A stretch of 64,000 nucleotides of DNA from Parabacteroides distasonis ATCC 8503 (GTDB lineage Bacteria; Bacteroidota; Bacteroidia; Bacteroidales; Tannerellaceae). The stretch is from positions 4,280,501 to 4,344,500 of the forward strand of contig NC_009615.1 of the NCBI RefSeq assembly GCF_000012845.1, given 5' to 3'. The notes beneath the pieces were generated by a model, which searched no databases, had not been told where the DNA came from, and saw only the letters and a program-made list of their open reading frames with translations. Position 1 is the stretch's first letter; every line of letters begins with the position of its first letter. Positions 33,779-42,045 of the stretch are shown here, one piece after another. Position numbers and translations under genes: made by a program.

Positions 33779-34401
33779 TATTTAACAGAAATCAATTTGA
33801 CACTTTGTATCCTTAACTCCCGGAGAATCCCTTTTTTCGTCCCAACCTACGGCTTGTCTCCAAATACGTAAGAAAAAAACAGTAATTGCTTATCATATAC
33901 GTAGATGCTGAAAAATGCCCTTTCGTCCTAGCTAAATTAGTTCATCGTAATTCATATCAAGTAGGGTGAAAAGGAGAAAAACAAGGCTTACGATTGGGGT
34001 GTAACAGTGCAAGAATGCCCATTCGCAACCGCTTATAACCCTATTCGCAACTGCTTACGATGCCCAACAGCACGGTTGGTGTTGCCCAACGCCACCGTAT
34101 GTGTAGGCTTTTGCCTCCTAATGTGCGTTGAAAACCGTCCTTTTTTATCCTAAAGCATGAATAAATCGGCGCTCCATGTCTTTATTGTGTGGCTTTCGTT
34201 AAAAGGGAATGCCACGATATGCGTCTTATATTGATCAAAAGGATCAGATAATGTCCGTTTGGCTAACAGGTTGATCTTTGATGCTAAAGTGATATGAATG
34301 GCTTATTTTATCTAGACGAGATTTTTTATTCGGAAAATAGTCCTTACCTTTACGACATAGATACGTTGTCAAGTATTAATCAATCAAAACCCATACGAAC
34401 T
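33779..34401. other. Non-coding stretch with short direct repeats
   Basis: No gene is supported. Around 34018-34095 there are imperfect direct repeats (CATTCGCAACCGCTTA / TATTCGCAACTGCTTA) and repeated TTGCCCAAC words. An open frame at 34294 exists only because of the pseudogene that follows. Confidence 0.4.
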
Positions 34402-35056
34402 ATGGAACATTACGTGAATATCATGTTGGATAGCGGCTTCAAGGCCGTCTTTGGAGACAAGCAAGTAATGCAGTATGATCTCCCGTCAAGGAGAGAAGGG
34501 CCCGGAGTGGAAATACGACCTGCTCCCGGTATATGGAATCTACCTGTTGAACTTCAGCCTTCCCGAGTTCCCTTCATGGCGAACGGACGTGGTTCTGGCA
34601 AACGAGCAAACAGGTAAGACTTTTGGGCGGATCCGGCTGAAACAGATCTATATCTCTTTCGAGCGATTCGATTTGCGTTACGAGGAGTGCGTTACTCCGT
34701 TAGAAAAAACAATTTATGTACTGAAAAATATGAACCTGTTTGATATGTCCCCATTAAAGGAGAAAGAGGCCCACTTCCGCCGTTTGCTGGACGTGGCGAA
34801 CTTGGGTGCCCTCACCCCGCAGGAGCGTGCCATCTACGACGAGAACTTGAAGATCTATCGGGATTGGAAGGCTACGATGGAGTATGCGGTGGAGAATGCT
34901 GAGGCGAAAGGTAGCCGCTTGACCGCTTTACGTACTGCTTGGAACTTAAAGAGAATCGGCTTGGATCCCTCTGTGATCGCCCAATGTACGGGGCTTTCCT
35001 TGGAGGAGATAAACGATCTGGAGAATCTCATTCGCAAGGAAGAGATTAAGTGTTAG
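34402..35056 (+). pseudogene. Rpn/PD-(D/E)XK-type transposase-nuclease remnant B
   Basis: MEHYVNIMLDSGFKAVFGDKQVM (34402 on) is the family N-terminus. Immediately after, the reading jumps frame to MISRQGEKGPEWKYDLLPVY (34475 on) and continues normally to the C-terminus (TPLEKTIYVLKNM, SPLKEKEAHFRRLLDVAN, ENLIRKEEIKC) at 35056. The block between, about 70 residues that hold the D..ExK nuclease centre in family members, is missing. It is therefore non-functional. Its tail is closely related to remnant A at 21869-22159. Confidence 0.78.
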
Positions 35057-35081
35057 ATGTGGATGATATGGTATAACAGCT

Positions 35082-35115
35082 AAGGGGCAGGCTTACACAA
35101 GTCTGCCCCTTGCTG
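35082..35115. terminator. Hairpin after remnant B
   Basis: AAGGGGCAG (35082-35090) and CTGCCCCTT (35103-35111) with inner pairs form a stable stem. Confidence 0.6.
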
Positions 35116-35189
35116 TCTTTATAAAGTATCGGTGTTCCTATCACCTTCTTTGAAATGAATAGGTGTTCTTATCAATCAAGGATAGTTGG

Positions 35190-35254
35190 TAGGTTTACCC
35201 TTTAAAGTTGAAACTCACACCTATCGTGCTAAGAATTGTTATAATCTATTTTTG
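35190..35254 (+). promoter_or_regulatory. Fimbrial-type promoter P4
   Basis: TAGGTTTACC (35190-35199), GAAACTCACA, CCTATC (35220-35225) and TATTTTTG (35247-35254) are in the same register as P1 and P3. Upstream are GGTGTTCCTATCACC (35131-35145) and AGGTGTTCTTATCAAT (35161-35176). Confidence 0.68.
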
Positions 35255-35278
35255 TGATGCAAATTAAAAGTGAAAGGG

Positions 35279-35566
35279 ATGAATAGGAGAGAACTCGTGA
35301 AAACATTGGCTGATAAATTGTCGGTTACGCAAGCGGAGGCGATGCGCTTTGTTCAAGCTTGGGAAGAGACTACGACAGAGGCTTTGGAAAGTGATGGTTC
35401 TTTGATGCTATTGGGCTTTGGAACGCTCTCCGCTTGGGAACAAACCGAACGGATCGGCAGAAATCCTAAGAATGGGGTGGCTTATATGATAAGAGCTCGT
35501 AAAAGCGTGAAGTTTAAGCCCGGTAAATTATTACTTAAACAGTTGAATGCGAGCTCGTCGAAGTGA
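35279..35566 (+). CDS. HU/IHF-family DNA-binding protein
   Basis: 95 residues from ATG 35279; the track-length frame begins at a GTG nine bases earlier. MNRRELVKTLADKLSVTQAEAMRFV, VLLGFGTLSAWEQTERIGRNPKNG-like DNA-binding arm sequence and KSVKFKPGKLLLKQL are the HU fold in full. It is the first gene of the operon with the DUF3575 and DUF3868 genes and sits under a fimbrial-type promoter. It may therefore be a locus-specific architectural factor for fimbrial DNA, which is inference. Confidence 0.85.
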   Translation: MNRRELVKTLADKLSVTQAEAMRFVQAWEETTTEALESDGSLMLLGFGTLSAWEQTERIGRNPKNGVAYMIRARKSVKFKPGKLLLKQLNASSSK

Positions 35567-35608
35567 AGGCATTCACGTATGTATAATAAAAACGAAAAAA
35601 TATTCGAT

Positions 35609-36166
35609 ATGAAGAGAATTCTTTTCCTAGTCCTGCTCTTGGTAGCTACGACAGGCGTTTACGGCCAGAAGTTCGCGGTGAAGTCGAACTTGCTCTATGA
35701 TGCGACTGCTACGATCAATTTGGGTGTAGAGGTTGGCTTGGCGAAAAAGTGGTCGCTGGATCTATCCGGCAACTATAATGGATGGAAGTTTGGTGATGAG
35801 GCTCGTATGAAACATTGGCTGGTACAACCAGAAGCTCGTTATTGGTTGTGTGAGAAGTTTAATGGACATTTCTTCGGCTTGCATGCGCATTATGCGGATT
35901 ACAATGTTGGAGGCCTAAAGTTCTTGAGCAAGAATATGGAGAATCACCGTTATCAAGGTAATTTGTATGGCGCCGGACTCTCTTATGGTTATCAGTGGTT
36001 GTTAAGCGATCGGTGGAGCATGGAAGCCGTGTTGGGTATTGGTTGGGCGCATCTGGATTATGATAAATATCCTTGTGCCACTTGCGGAACCGTATTGAAA
36101 AGCGATACGAAAGATTATTTCGGGGTTACGAAAGCCGCTATTTCTATTATTTACTTTATTAAATGA
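35609..36166 (+). CDS. DUF3575 outer-membrane-like protein
   Basis: 185 residues from ATG 35609 (MKRILFLVLLLVATTGVYGQ, signal peptidase I type). KFAVKSNLLYDATATINLGVEVGLAKKWSLDL, then GHFFGLHAHYADYN and LGIGWAHLDYDKYPCATCG, is the DUF3575 pattern, a small outer-membrane beta barrel. Family members are commonly encoded next to DUF3868 proteins at the head of Bacteroidales fimbrial operons. That is also the case here. Confidence 0.82.
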   Translation: MKRILFLVLLLVATTGVYGQKFAVKSNLLYDATATINLGVEVGLAKKWSLDLSGNYNGWKFGDEARMKHWLVQPEARYWLCEKFNGHFFGLHAHYADYNVGGLKFLSKNMENHRYQGNLYGAGLSYGYQWLLSDRWSMEAVLGIGWAHLDYDKYPCATCGTVLKSDTKDYFGVTKAAISIIYFIK

Positions 36167-36174
36167 CCCAAGCG

Positions 36175-37659
36175 ATGAACAAGAAGATAAATGCATATAT
36201 GATGGCGGCTATGATGGCCGTCGTGTCTCCGGCAATCATGGGACAGACTGCCTCGGATGGGGTTAAAGTGATTTGTAACGACGTGGTACAGAAGGGTGAC
36301 TCGGTATATATCGATGCCGTGGTGACGGTAAGTAGCGATGCGGTGAAATCCCGTAGCTATTTGGAACTGACCCCCGTCTTGGAATCGGCTTCGCAAAAAG
36401 AGGGGCTTCCTTCTATTTTGGTGAACGGACGTATCCGCCAGAAAGTATATAACCGTGAGGTCGCCTTGGATAATTTGAACGACGTACCTCATTATACTAT
36501 CTTGAAAGCCGGGAAGGAAGATCAAGTGGTAAGTTATAAAACCGCCGTGCCTTTTGAGGATTGGATGAAAGACGCACGTGTCGTATTAGACCCGAATCTA
36601 TGCGGTTGCGGTAAGGAAGAGGCCGGTAGTCCGTTATTGATCGCGGACAAGATTCGTCGTCGTCCGGATAAGCGCTATGAGGTTCAGCCTACATTCTCTT
36701 ATATCACGCCGATGGCAGAGACGGAGAAGCATCGTGCGGAAGTCGGTACGGCTTTCTTGGACTTCCAAGTGGGTAAATATCAGATTCTTCCTGATTTCCG
36801 TAATAATGCAGTGGAGTTGGCGAAGATCAATAATACGATCCGTACCGTTACAGAGGATAAGAACGTGAAACCGACAGGTATCGTACTGAAAGGATATGCC
36901 TCACCGGAAGGCTCTTACGCTAGTAATAAGAAATTGGCGGATAATCGTGTCAAAGCGTTACGTGACTATATCCGCCAGAAGAATGACTTCAAGGCTGATT
37001 TCTTCACGATGAGCTCGGAACCGGAAGATTGGGTCGGTTTTAAGGAAAAGGTAGAGGCCGATCCGAATGTGCCGAATCGTAGCGAGGTATTGGCGATTAT
37101 CGATAGCTCGGATGATCCGGATCGCAAGGAGGCTAAGTTACGTGCCTTGGGTGGTGGCGCCGCTTTCCGTTATGTGTTGAAAGATATTTTCCCTTCGTTA
37201 CGTCGTTCGGAATATAAGATTGATTATACGGTACGTGAGTTTACGGTGGATGAGGGGCGTGAGATTATCAAGACTCGTCCGCAACAGCTAAGTTTAGGGG
37301 AGATGTTCGCGGTGGCTAACAGCTATGAGATCGGTAGTGACGAATATAATAATGTATTTGATATCGCTGTCCGTATGTTCCCGAATGATCCGGTAGCGAA
37401 TCTTAACGCTGCGAATATCGCTATGGGCAAGGGTGATTATGCTTCCGCTAAGAACTATTTGGCGAAAGCGGGGAACGCCCCAGAGGCGGTTCACGCAAAA
37501 GGAGTGTTAAGTATGTTGACCGGTGATTTGGCAGAAGCGGAATCTCTATTGAAGCAGGCTCAGGATATGGGCGTAAAGGCCGCAGCTATAAATTTAGAGG
37601 AATTACGCAAGAAAATAGAGGATAATGCGGTATTTGATAGTTTCAACGCTGTAAAATGA
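36175..37659 (+). CDS. DUF3868 / OmpA-like fimbrial accessory protein
   Basis: About 494 residues from MNKKINAYMMAAMMAVVSPAIMGQ; an ATG at 36163 is equally open and overlaps the previous gene. The N-terminal domain (VKVICNDVVQKGDSVYIDAVVTV, ELTPVL, VNGRIRQKVYNRE) is the DUF3868 beta domain. It is followed by an OmpA-like peptidoglycan-binding module (GIVLKGYASPEGSYASNKKLADNRVKAL) and a C-terminal TPR-like part (AKNYLAKAGNAPEAVHAKGVLS). It would tie the fimbrial apparatus to the periplasm. No further fimbrial gene follows it here. Confidence 0.8.
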   Translation: MNKKINAYMMAAMMAVVSPAIMGQTASDGVKVICNDVVQKGDSVYIDAVVTVSSDAVKSRSYLELTPVLESASQKEGLPSILVNGRIRQKVYNREVALDNLNDVPHYTILKAGKEDQVVSYKTAVPFEDWMKDARVVLDPNLCGCGKEEAGSPLLIADKIRRRPDKRYEVQPTFSYITPMAETEKHRAEVGTAFLDFQVGKYQILPDFRNNAVELAKINNTIRTVTEDKNVKPTGIVLKGYASPEGSYASNKKLADNRVKALRDYIRQKNDFKADFFTMSSEPEDWVGFKEKVEADPNVPNRSEVLAIIDSSDDPDRKEAKLRALGGGAAFRYVLKDIFPSLRRSEYKIDYTVREFTVDEGREIIKTRPQQLSLGEMFAVANSYEIGSDEYNNVFDIAVRMFPNDPVANLNAANIAMGKGDYASAKNYLAKAGNAPEAVHAKGVLSMLTGDLAEAESLLKQAQDMGVKAAAINLEELRKKIEDNAVFDSFNAVK

Positions 37660-37710
37660 TAGCTATTCCTCCCTACGTATAGGGCAGAAGGCACTTAATT
37701 TGTAAATGTC

Positions 37711-38091
37711 ATGAAAACAAATATTAATAATAATTTCTTTTATATGGAACAAGCATCAGATGTAGTAGAGTTGGTTCTGCCTCATGAGGTAGATAATCCA
37801 AACAATGTCTATCTGTATCTGGAAGGAGATGCTTGGTGCGCATACGAACGTTCAGCCTACTATCTGACTCAGATGGAGGTACCGGTTGTATTAAAGAAAG
37901 AAGTAATCCACGATGACTATGACGTGGTCTTACTGAAAGCTTTTTTCGCCGTGAATGATATGTATTTGCCGCTTTCTCCCACGGCTGTGCTGAAGTTGGT
38001 TGCCGACGATAAGCTACAGTTCCAGATAAGGGATAGGGTAGAAGGTTTTTCCGAATGGAAAGAGAATGAGTTAAAAAAATTATCTGCTTGA
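37711..38091 (+). CDS. Uncharacterized small protein
   Basis: 126 residues from ATG 37711, or 115 from MEQASD at 37744. It has no signal peptide or membrane segment and an acidic, alpha/beta-looking composition (VVELVLPHEVDNPNNVYLYLEGDAWCAYERSAYYL; YLPLSPTAVLKLV). I do not recognise the family. It stands alone 51 nt after the DUF3868 gene and ends at a hairpin shared with the convergent thiamine operon. Confidence 0.6.
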   Translation: MKTNINNNFFYMEQASDVVELVLPHEVDNPNNVYLYLEGDAWCAYERSAYYLTQMEVPVVLKKEVIHDDYDVVLLKAFFAVNDMYLPLSPTAVLKLVADDKLQFQIRDRVEGFSEWKENELKKLSA

Positions 38092-38172
38092 TAAGGAAGC
38101 GAACGCTTCTTATTTAAGCATGTAAAGTTGAGGGGTGTAAGGGTCCTGGAAAGTAGTGATACTTTTCAGGAC
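38091..38172. terminator. Paired convergent terminators
   Basis: ATAAGgAAGCG..CGCTTcTTAT (38091-38113) can end the plus-strand gene. GTCCTG-AAAGTA..TACTTT-CAGGAC (38143-38172) abuts the stop of the minus-strand thiamine operon. Confidence 0.6.
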
Positions 38173-38831
38173 TATTCTTTTGTATGGGATGCCTCCCTGT
38201 AAATGATTACCCGGCAATCCGGGGAGAGAGTGACAGTGAATTGGTCTCCCAAAGCCTCGTTGAGAGTTCCTTGCCACCATGAGGTGAGCTTTCGTCGGCG
38301 AATGGGCCAACGGAGTCCTTCCGTACTAATCTCCCCTTCGGGATAAAGAACGAAAATGGAGATTTGTTGTCCCGGATAAGAAGCGAAGGTTGTTGTTTCT
38401 AAGATAGGAGTGAAAAGGCCATAGTCGGATAACATCTCCACCCGCTTGAATAAGTGGGCATAGTCCATAAGAAGGGATATATTTCCCAATGTATGATCCT
38501 CACGCAATCCGGTAGCTCCTAATATGAGAACTTCTCGATAGCCTTGGGTATGGGCGAAACGGACGGATTTGGTGAGGTCGTTGATCTCTTGGTCCTCTAC
38601 ATGATGGATTCGGTCTGCGTAGCGTTCGCGCAGGCCGGCGGGTATGCTGTCCAAGTCTCCTACGATAGCGTCCGGATGAATACCCTTTTCATAAAGTGTC
38701 TTTACGGCTCCATCACAAGCGATAATCGTTTTCGCTTCCTTTAATAATCTCAAGGGTAACTCAGCGGAAGGAAATCTCCCATTCGCTACGATCACACATC
38801 CTCCTTCCAGACTTTCCATATTATCTCCCAT
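38172..38831 (-). CDS. thiN: Thiamine diphosphokinase
   Basis: 219 residues. CVIVANGRFPSAELPL, IACDGAVKTLYEKG, AIVGDLDSI and INDLTKSVRFAHTQGYREVLILGATGLREDHTLGN are the signature stretches of bacterial thiamine diphosphokinase. It transfers pyrophosphate from ATP to thiamine. It is the last gene of a three-gene unit behind a TPP riboswitch, 17 nt downstream of the PnuT-like transporter. Confidence 0.9.
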   Translation of the reverse strand: MGDNMESLEGGCVIVANGRFPSAELPLRLLKEAKTIIACDGAVKTLYEKGIHPDAIVGDLDSIPAGLRERYADRIHHVEDQEINDLTKSVRFAHTQGYREVLILGATGLREDHTLGNISLLMDYAHLFKRVEMLSDYGLFTPILETTTFASYPGQQISIFVLYPEGEISTEGLRWPIRRRKLTSWWQGTLNEALGDQFTVTLSPDCRVIIYREASHTKE

Positions 38832-38848
38832 AATTCAAAATTCATAAT

Positions 38849-39436
38849 TCAAAACTCTTCCCCTTTCTTCCGCCAATTGTAATAGCCTACTATGGCTAGT
38901 GTCGCATAGCAAAAATAGAGTAGCATCGTCGGATACAAGCCCCGAAGGTAATAAAGATATACGGAAACGAGGTTTACGATTACCCAAAAAATCCAATGCT
39001 CGATAATTCGCCTTGCCAGCATCCAAGTAGCGACAATGCCTACCGACGTGGTGAACGCATCGCCTACGGGGATGGGAGAGTCCGTGAATTGATGAAGGAG
39101 ATACCATAAGATGGCGAATACAACGGCCAATGTTCCGATAATCCCCACGAAAAGCGGAAGGCTCAGATGGGTGTATAGGATACGGTCGGAGGGAAGACTG
39201 TCGTTTTCCGTGTGTGTCTCATGTTTCTTCCGGGTCCATTGATAGAAACCGTATATGCTGATTCCTACGTAATAGGTTTGCAATCCCATGTCCGCATAGA
39301 TCTTAGCGGACAGGAAGACAAATACATACACGAGGGAGGTGAGGAATCCCACCACCCACATGGCCTTATGTTGTTTAATCTCTAGAAAGAGATAGAGTAG
39401 ACCGGTTATTACTCCGAAGTATTCTAGCCAAACCAT
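38849..39436 (-). CDS. pnuT: PnuT/PnuC-family thiamine transporter
   Basis: 195 residues with about seven membrane segments (LEYFGVITGLLYLFLEIKQH, FGFLTSLVYVFVFL-type helices). GISIYGFYQWTRKKH is a PnuC-family motif, as is FWVIVNLVSVYLYYLRG. PnuC proteins carry nicotinamide riboside, but the members next to thiamine kinase and a TPP riboswitch in Bacteroidota carry thiamine, hence the call. Confidence 0.82.
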   Translation of the reverse strand: MVWLEYFGVITGLLYLFLEIKQHKAMWVVGFLTSLVYVFVFLSAKIYADMGLQTYYVGISIYGFYQWTRKKHETHTENDSLPSDRILYTHLSLPLFVGIIGTLAVVFAILWYLLHQFTDSPIPVGDAFTTSVGIVATWMLARRIIEHWIFWVIVNLVSVYLYYLRGLYPTMLLYFCYATLAIVGYYNWRKKGEEF

Positions 39437-39456
39437 TTTAGTAATTGAAAATTAAG

Positions 39457-41655
39457 TTAGAATTTGAAGGTGATCCTGGCCATGGCGTTCGTGCCGGCTT
39501 GGGTGAAATAACCGTCATCCTTTTTACGTGTGCCGTTTTCGATATACGAGTATACCCATGCGTTGGTCTCGTACTTCTCGTTGAAGAGGTTGTTGATAGT
39601 CACGTCTAGGGTTATTTCTTTCATGAACTTAGGCTGGAAGGCGTAACCGATACGTAGGCTATTGATAAAGTAGGGATCGATGGAACGATCCTTGCTGCTT
39701 GAATTGTCTATGTATTGGCGGCCTACTACTTGCGAGTTGAAACTAGCGATAAATCCTTTGTAAGCGAAATCGAACATGCTGTTTGCGATTAGGTCTGGGG
39801 AGAAAGCGATATTCGTTGTACCTAGATCGTTGATCTCTTGTACTCCGGTATCCCAGTTATCCACGTATTCCACGAAATGCTTGATTTTATTTTGGCTGAG
39901 GGTTACGTTCGCGTTCCAATTCAGCCAAGAGGTGATTTGTACACCTCCGGTAAGCTCGATGCCCATTCGGTAGCTATCCTTTATATTGGAAGTGAGGGCC
40001 TCACCGATCTCGCTGATCTTGCCGGTCAGGATTAATTGGTTGTTGTAATCCATGAAATAGAGATTGGCTCCAACCCGGAAACGGTTGTTACCAAAACTAT
40101 AACCGGCCTCGTAATCATATAAGGTCTCGTGGGTAGGACGTTCTTCGGGGCCTGCCTCCGTGAAATTGTCACGGTTCGGTTCCCGATTTGCGACGGAGAA
40201 AGAGACGAATGCGTTATGGCCGTTATTATGGAAGTTTATACCGGCTTTCGGGTTGAAGAAGTTCCAGTTCTTATGAATGTCCAGCTCTTCCTCGGCTTTG
40301 TCATCGTTTCCCTTAATGGTGTAATGGATCCCACGGTATTGTAAGTCCAGATAGCCGGTGAAAAGAGGGGAAAGACGTTGGGTCAATTTTGCGTATGCGT
40401 TGTAGTCTAATTTCTTACCGGTATTGCGGTAATATTCGTAATCCGGTTGTGGCAAGACGTTTGCGCTTTTGGTCCACATTACCCGGCCAAAATGGTCGCC
40501 TACATAGTTGTTGACGGCGGTTCCCAGCGTAAGGCGGGTATTGTCACGTTGATAGTTCGCGCTATAAACGGTCCCATAGAAATAATTGTCGAGCCATTTA
40601 CGGCGCACGAGGTCGGTCTTTTTTACGGTATTACCCTCCGGATCGATATATTCCGGTAGCTTATAACTGCTGAATTTGGCTTTCGATTTATAATCCTCGT
40701 AATATCCGTTACCATCGGTGTAATGAAGGGTCAGGTTCATATTCCAGAAATCTCCGATACGCTGGCTGGCCATTAAATGGTAGTTGTGTTGCCAATAATT
40801 ATCCGTCTGATTGTTATAAAACTTCTTCACTCCATCTTCCTCATATTCTCCGCATGGATTATAGCTACGATCTGTGTCAAGTAAATAAGACGGAACACCG
40901 TTCCATGCTTGATAGGTCTTCTCGCTGTTCCCGAAGGCTTGGAATTTAATCAATGTATTATCGGCATAGAAAGCGGCGGAGGCATAGTAAGAGCTCATAC
41001 GGGCGGAGGCACGATCGATAAAGCCGTCGCTACGGATATTGGAGTAGCGGGCGTCGAAAGCGAAATGATCGTAAAGTAATCCGGTACCGCCTTTTACCGT
41101 ATGCTTCAGCGTACCGAAAGAACCTGCTGATACGGAATATTCGCCGTAAGGCTTTAAGGACGGTTTCTCGGTTTGCATGGCGACCGTAGCGCCAAAAGCC
41201 GCGGCTCCGTTCGTAGAGGTTCCGGCACCTCGTTGGATCTGGATCGATTCTACCGAGGAGGCTATATCGGCCATATTAGCCCAGAATACGGTATGAGACT
41301 CGGAGTCATTAACCGGTACGCCATTGATCGTGATATTGATACGGTTCGCGTCTGTCCCCCGGATACGAAAACCGGAGTAACCTATACCTGTTCCGGCATC
41401 CGAGGTCATGATAACAGACGGGGATTGGGAGATAAGGAATGGGATACCTTGCCCGTTGTTCCGGCTGCTTAGCTCTTGTTTGGAGATGTCGCTATAAGCT
41501 ACCGGGGTTTCTTTCCCGACTTTGGTAGCGGTAATAACTACTTCATCCAAAGATACGTCTTTTGAGATTTTCAAGGAGTCGACCGGACTGGGCATTTGTG
41601 CCTTGACGGTTGTAGCCAGTAAGGAGCCGGCCAAGATAACCAATACATTTTTCAT
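39457..41655 (-). CDS. TonB-dependent outer-membrane receptor for thiamine
   Basis: 732 residues from ATG 41655 (MKNVLVILAGSLLATTVKAQ). An open frame to 41712 would run into the riboswitch and is rejected. The plug domain has SLDEVVITATKVGKETPVAYSDI (TonB box region) and INITINGVPVNDSESHTVFWANMADIASSVESIQIQRGAG. A 22-strand barrel follows, with the C-terminal NAMARITFKF ending in Phe. The substrate is inferred from the riboswitch and the downstream thiamine genes. Confidence 0.88.
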   Translation of the reverse strand: MKNVLVILAGSLLATTVKAQMPSPVDSLKISKDVSLDEVVITATKVGKETPVAYSDISKQELSSRNNGQGIPFLISQSPSVIMTSDAGTGIGYSGFRIRGTDANRINITINGVPVNDSESHTVFWANMADIASSVESIQIQRGAGTSTNGAAAFGATVAMQTEKPSLKPYGEYSVSAGSFGTLKHTVKGGTGLLYDHFAFDARYSNIRSDGFIDRASARMSSYYASAAFYADNTLIKFQAFGNSEKTYQAWNGVPSYLLDTDRSYNPCGEYEEDGVKKFYNNQTDNYWQHNYHLMASQRIGDFWNMNLTLHYTDGNGYYEDYKSKAKFSSYKLPEYIDPEGNTVKKTDLVRRKWLDNYFYGTVYSANYQRDNTRLTLGTAVNNYVGDHFGRVMWTKSANVLPQPDYEYYRNTGKKLDYNAYAKLTQRLSPLFTGYLDLQYRGIHYTIKGNDDKAEEELDIHKNWNFFNPKAGINFHNNGHNAFVSFSVANREPNRDNFTEAGPEERPTHETLYDYEAGYSFGNNRFRVGANLYFMDYNNQLILTGKISEIGEALTSNIKDSYRMGIELTGGVQITSWLNWNANVTLSQNKIKHFVEYVDNWDTGVQEINDLGTTNIAFSPDLIANSMFDFAYKGFIASFNSQVVGRQYIDNSSSKDRSIDPYFINSLRIGYAFQPKFMKEITLDVTINNLFNEKYETNAWVYSYIENGTRKKDDGYFTQAGTNAMARITFKF

Positions 41656-41711
41656 CTTTTCATCTTTTTGCTTTAAAACTAAATAGATGAATAGAAAGGA
41701 TCGGAGAAGCA

Positions 41712-41803
41712 TGAATCCCTACGACAGCATTACCTGTACAGGTTCTATGGGTATGATCTCAGCCCGCTCCTTTCGTGAAGGATTTTGCGAGCACCCCTTC
41801 GTA
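41712..41803 (-). promoter_or_regulatory. TPP riboswitch (THI element)
   Basis: On the minus strand the conserved parts occur in order: GGGGTGC, GGCTGAGATCATACCC, GAACCTG, ACAGGTAATGCTG and CGTAGGGA. It controls the TonB receptor, PnuT and thiamine diphosphokinase genes, probably by hiding the receptor's start region when TPP is bound. Confidence 0.95.
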
Positions 41804-41883
41804 TTCGGCAGCAAAGATAGGCATAAAAGTGTTAATAAATATTACTGTCAATAGTAAATCGGATTTCTATAGATATTAATTCT

Positions 41884-41903
41884 GATTACTATGGATAGTA
41901 ATC
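41884..41903. promoter_or_regulatory. Perfect 20-bp palindrome between divergent operons
   Basis: GATTACTAT and ATAGTAATC flank a central GG. A related direct copy, ATAGTAAATCGGATT, begins near 41853. It lies between the thiamine and rimP promoters, so an operator is possible. The rest of 41804-42045 has no gene. Confidence 0.45.
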
Positions 41904-41947
41904 CGGTTTGTGTCGTATTAATTTTTTCTGTAAAAAGATGAGGATAT

Positions 41948-41978
41948 TTTGAGAACTCATTGATTTTTTGTATATTTG
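41948..41978 (+). promoter_or_regulatory. rimP operon promoter
   Basis: TTTG (41948-41951) and TATATTTG (41971-41978) are separated by 19 bp, a textbook Bacteroides promoter. Confidence 0.8.
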
Positions 41979-42045
41979 CGGGCGATTAAGTGAAGTTGAG
42001 GAGGGGGCGGGTAGTCCCCTTCTTTTGTTCTTAACAGATATGTGT

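Noticed and set aside
34294..34617. ORF of 107 codons as an independent gene
   Set aside because: Its first part is upstream non-coding sequence and its last part is the out-of-frame reading of the nuclease remnant.
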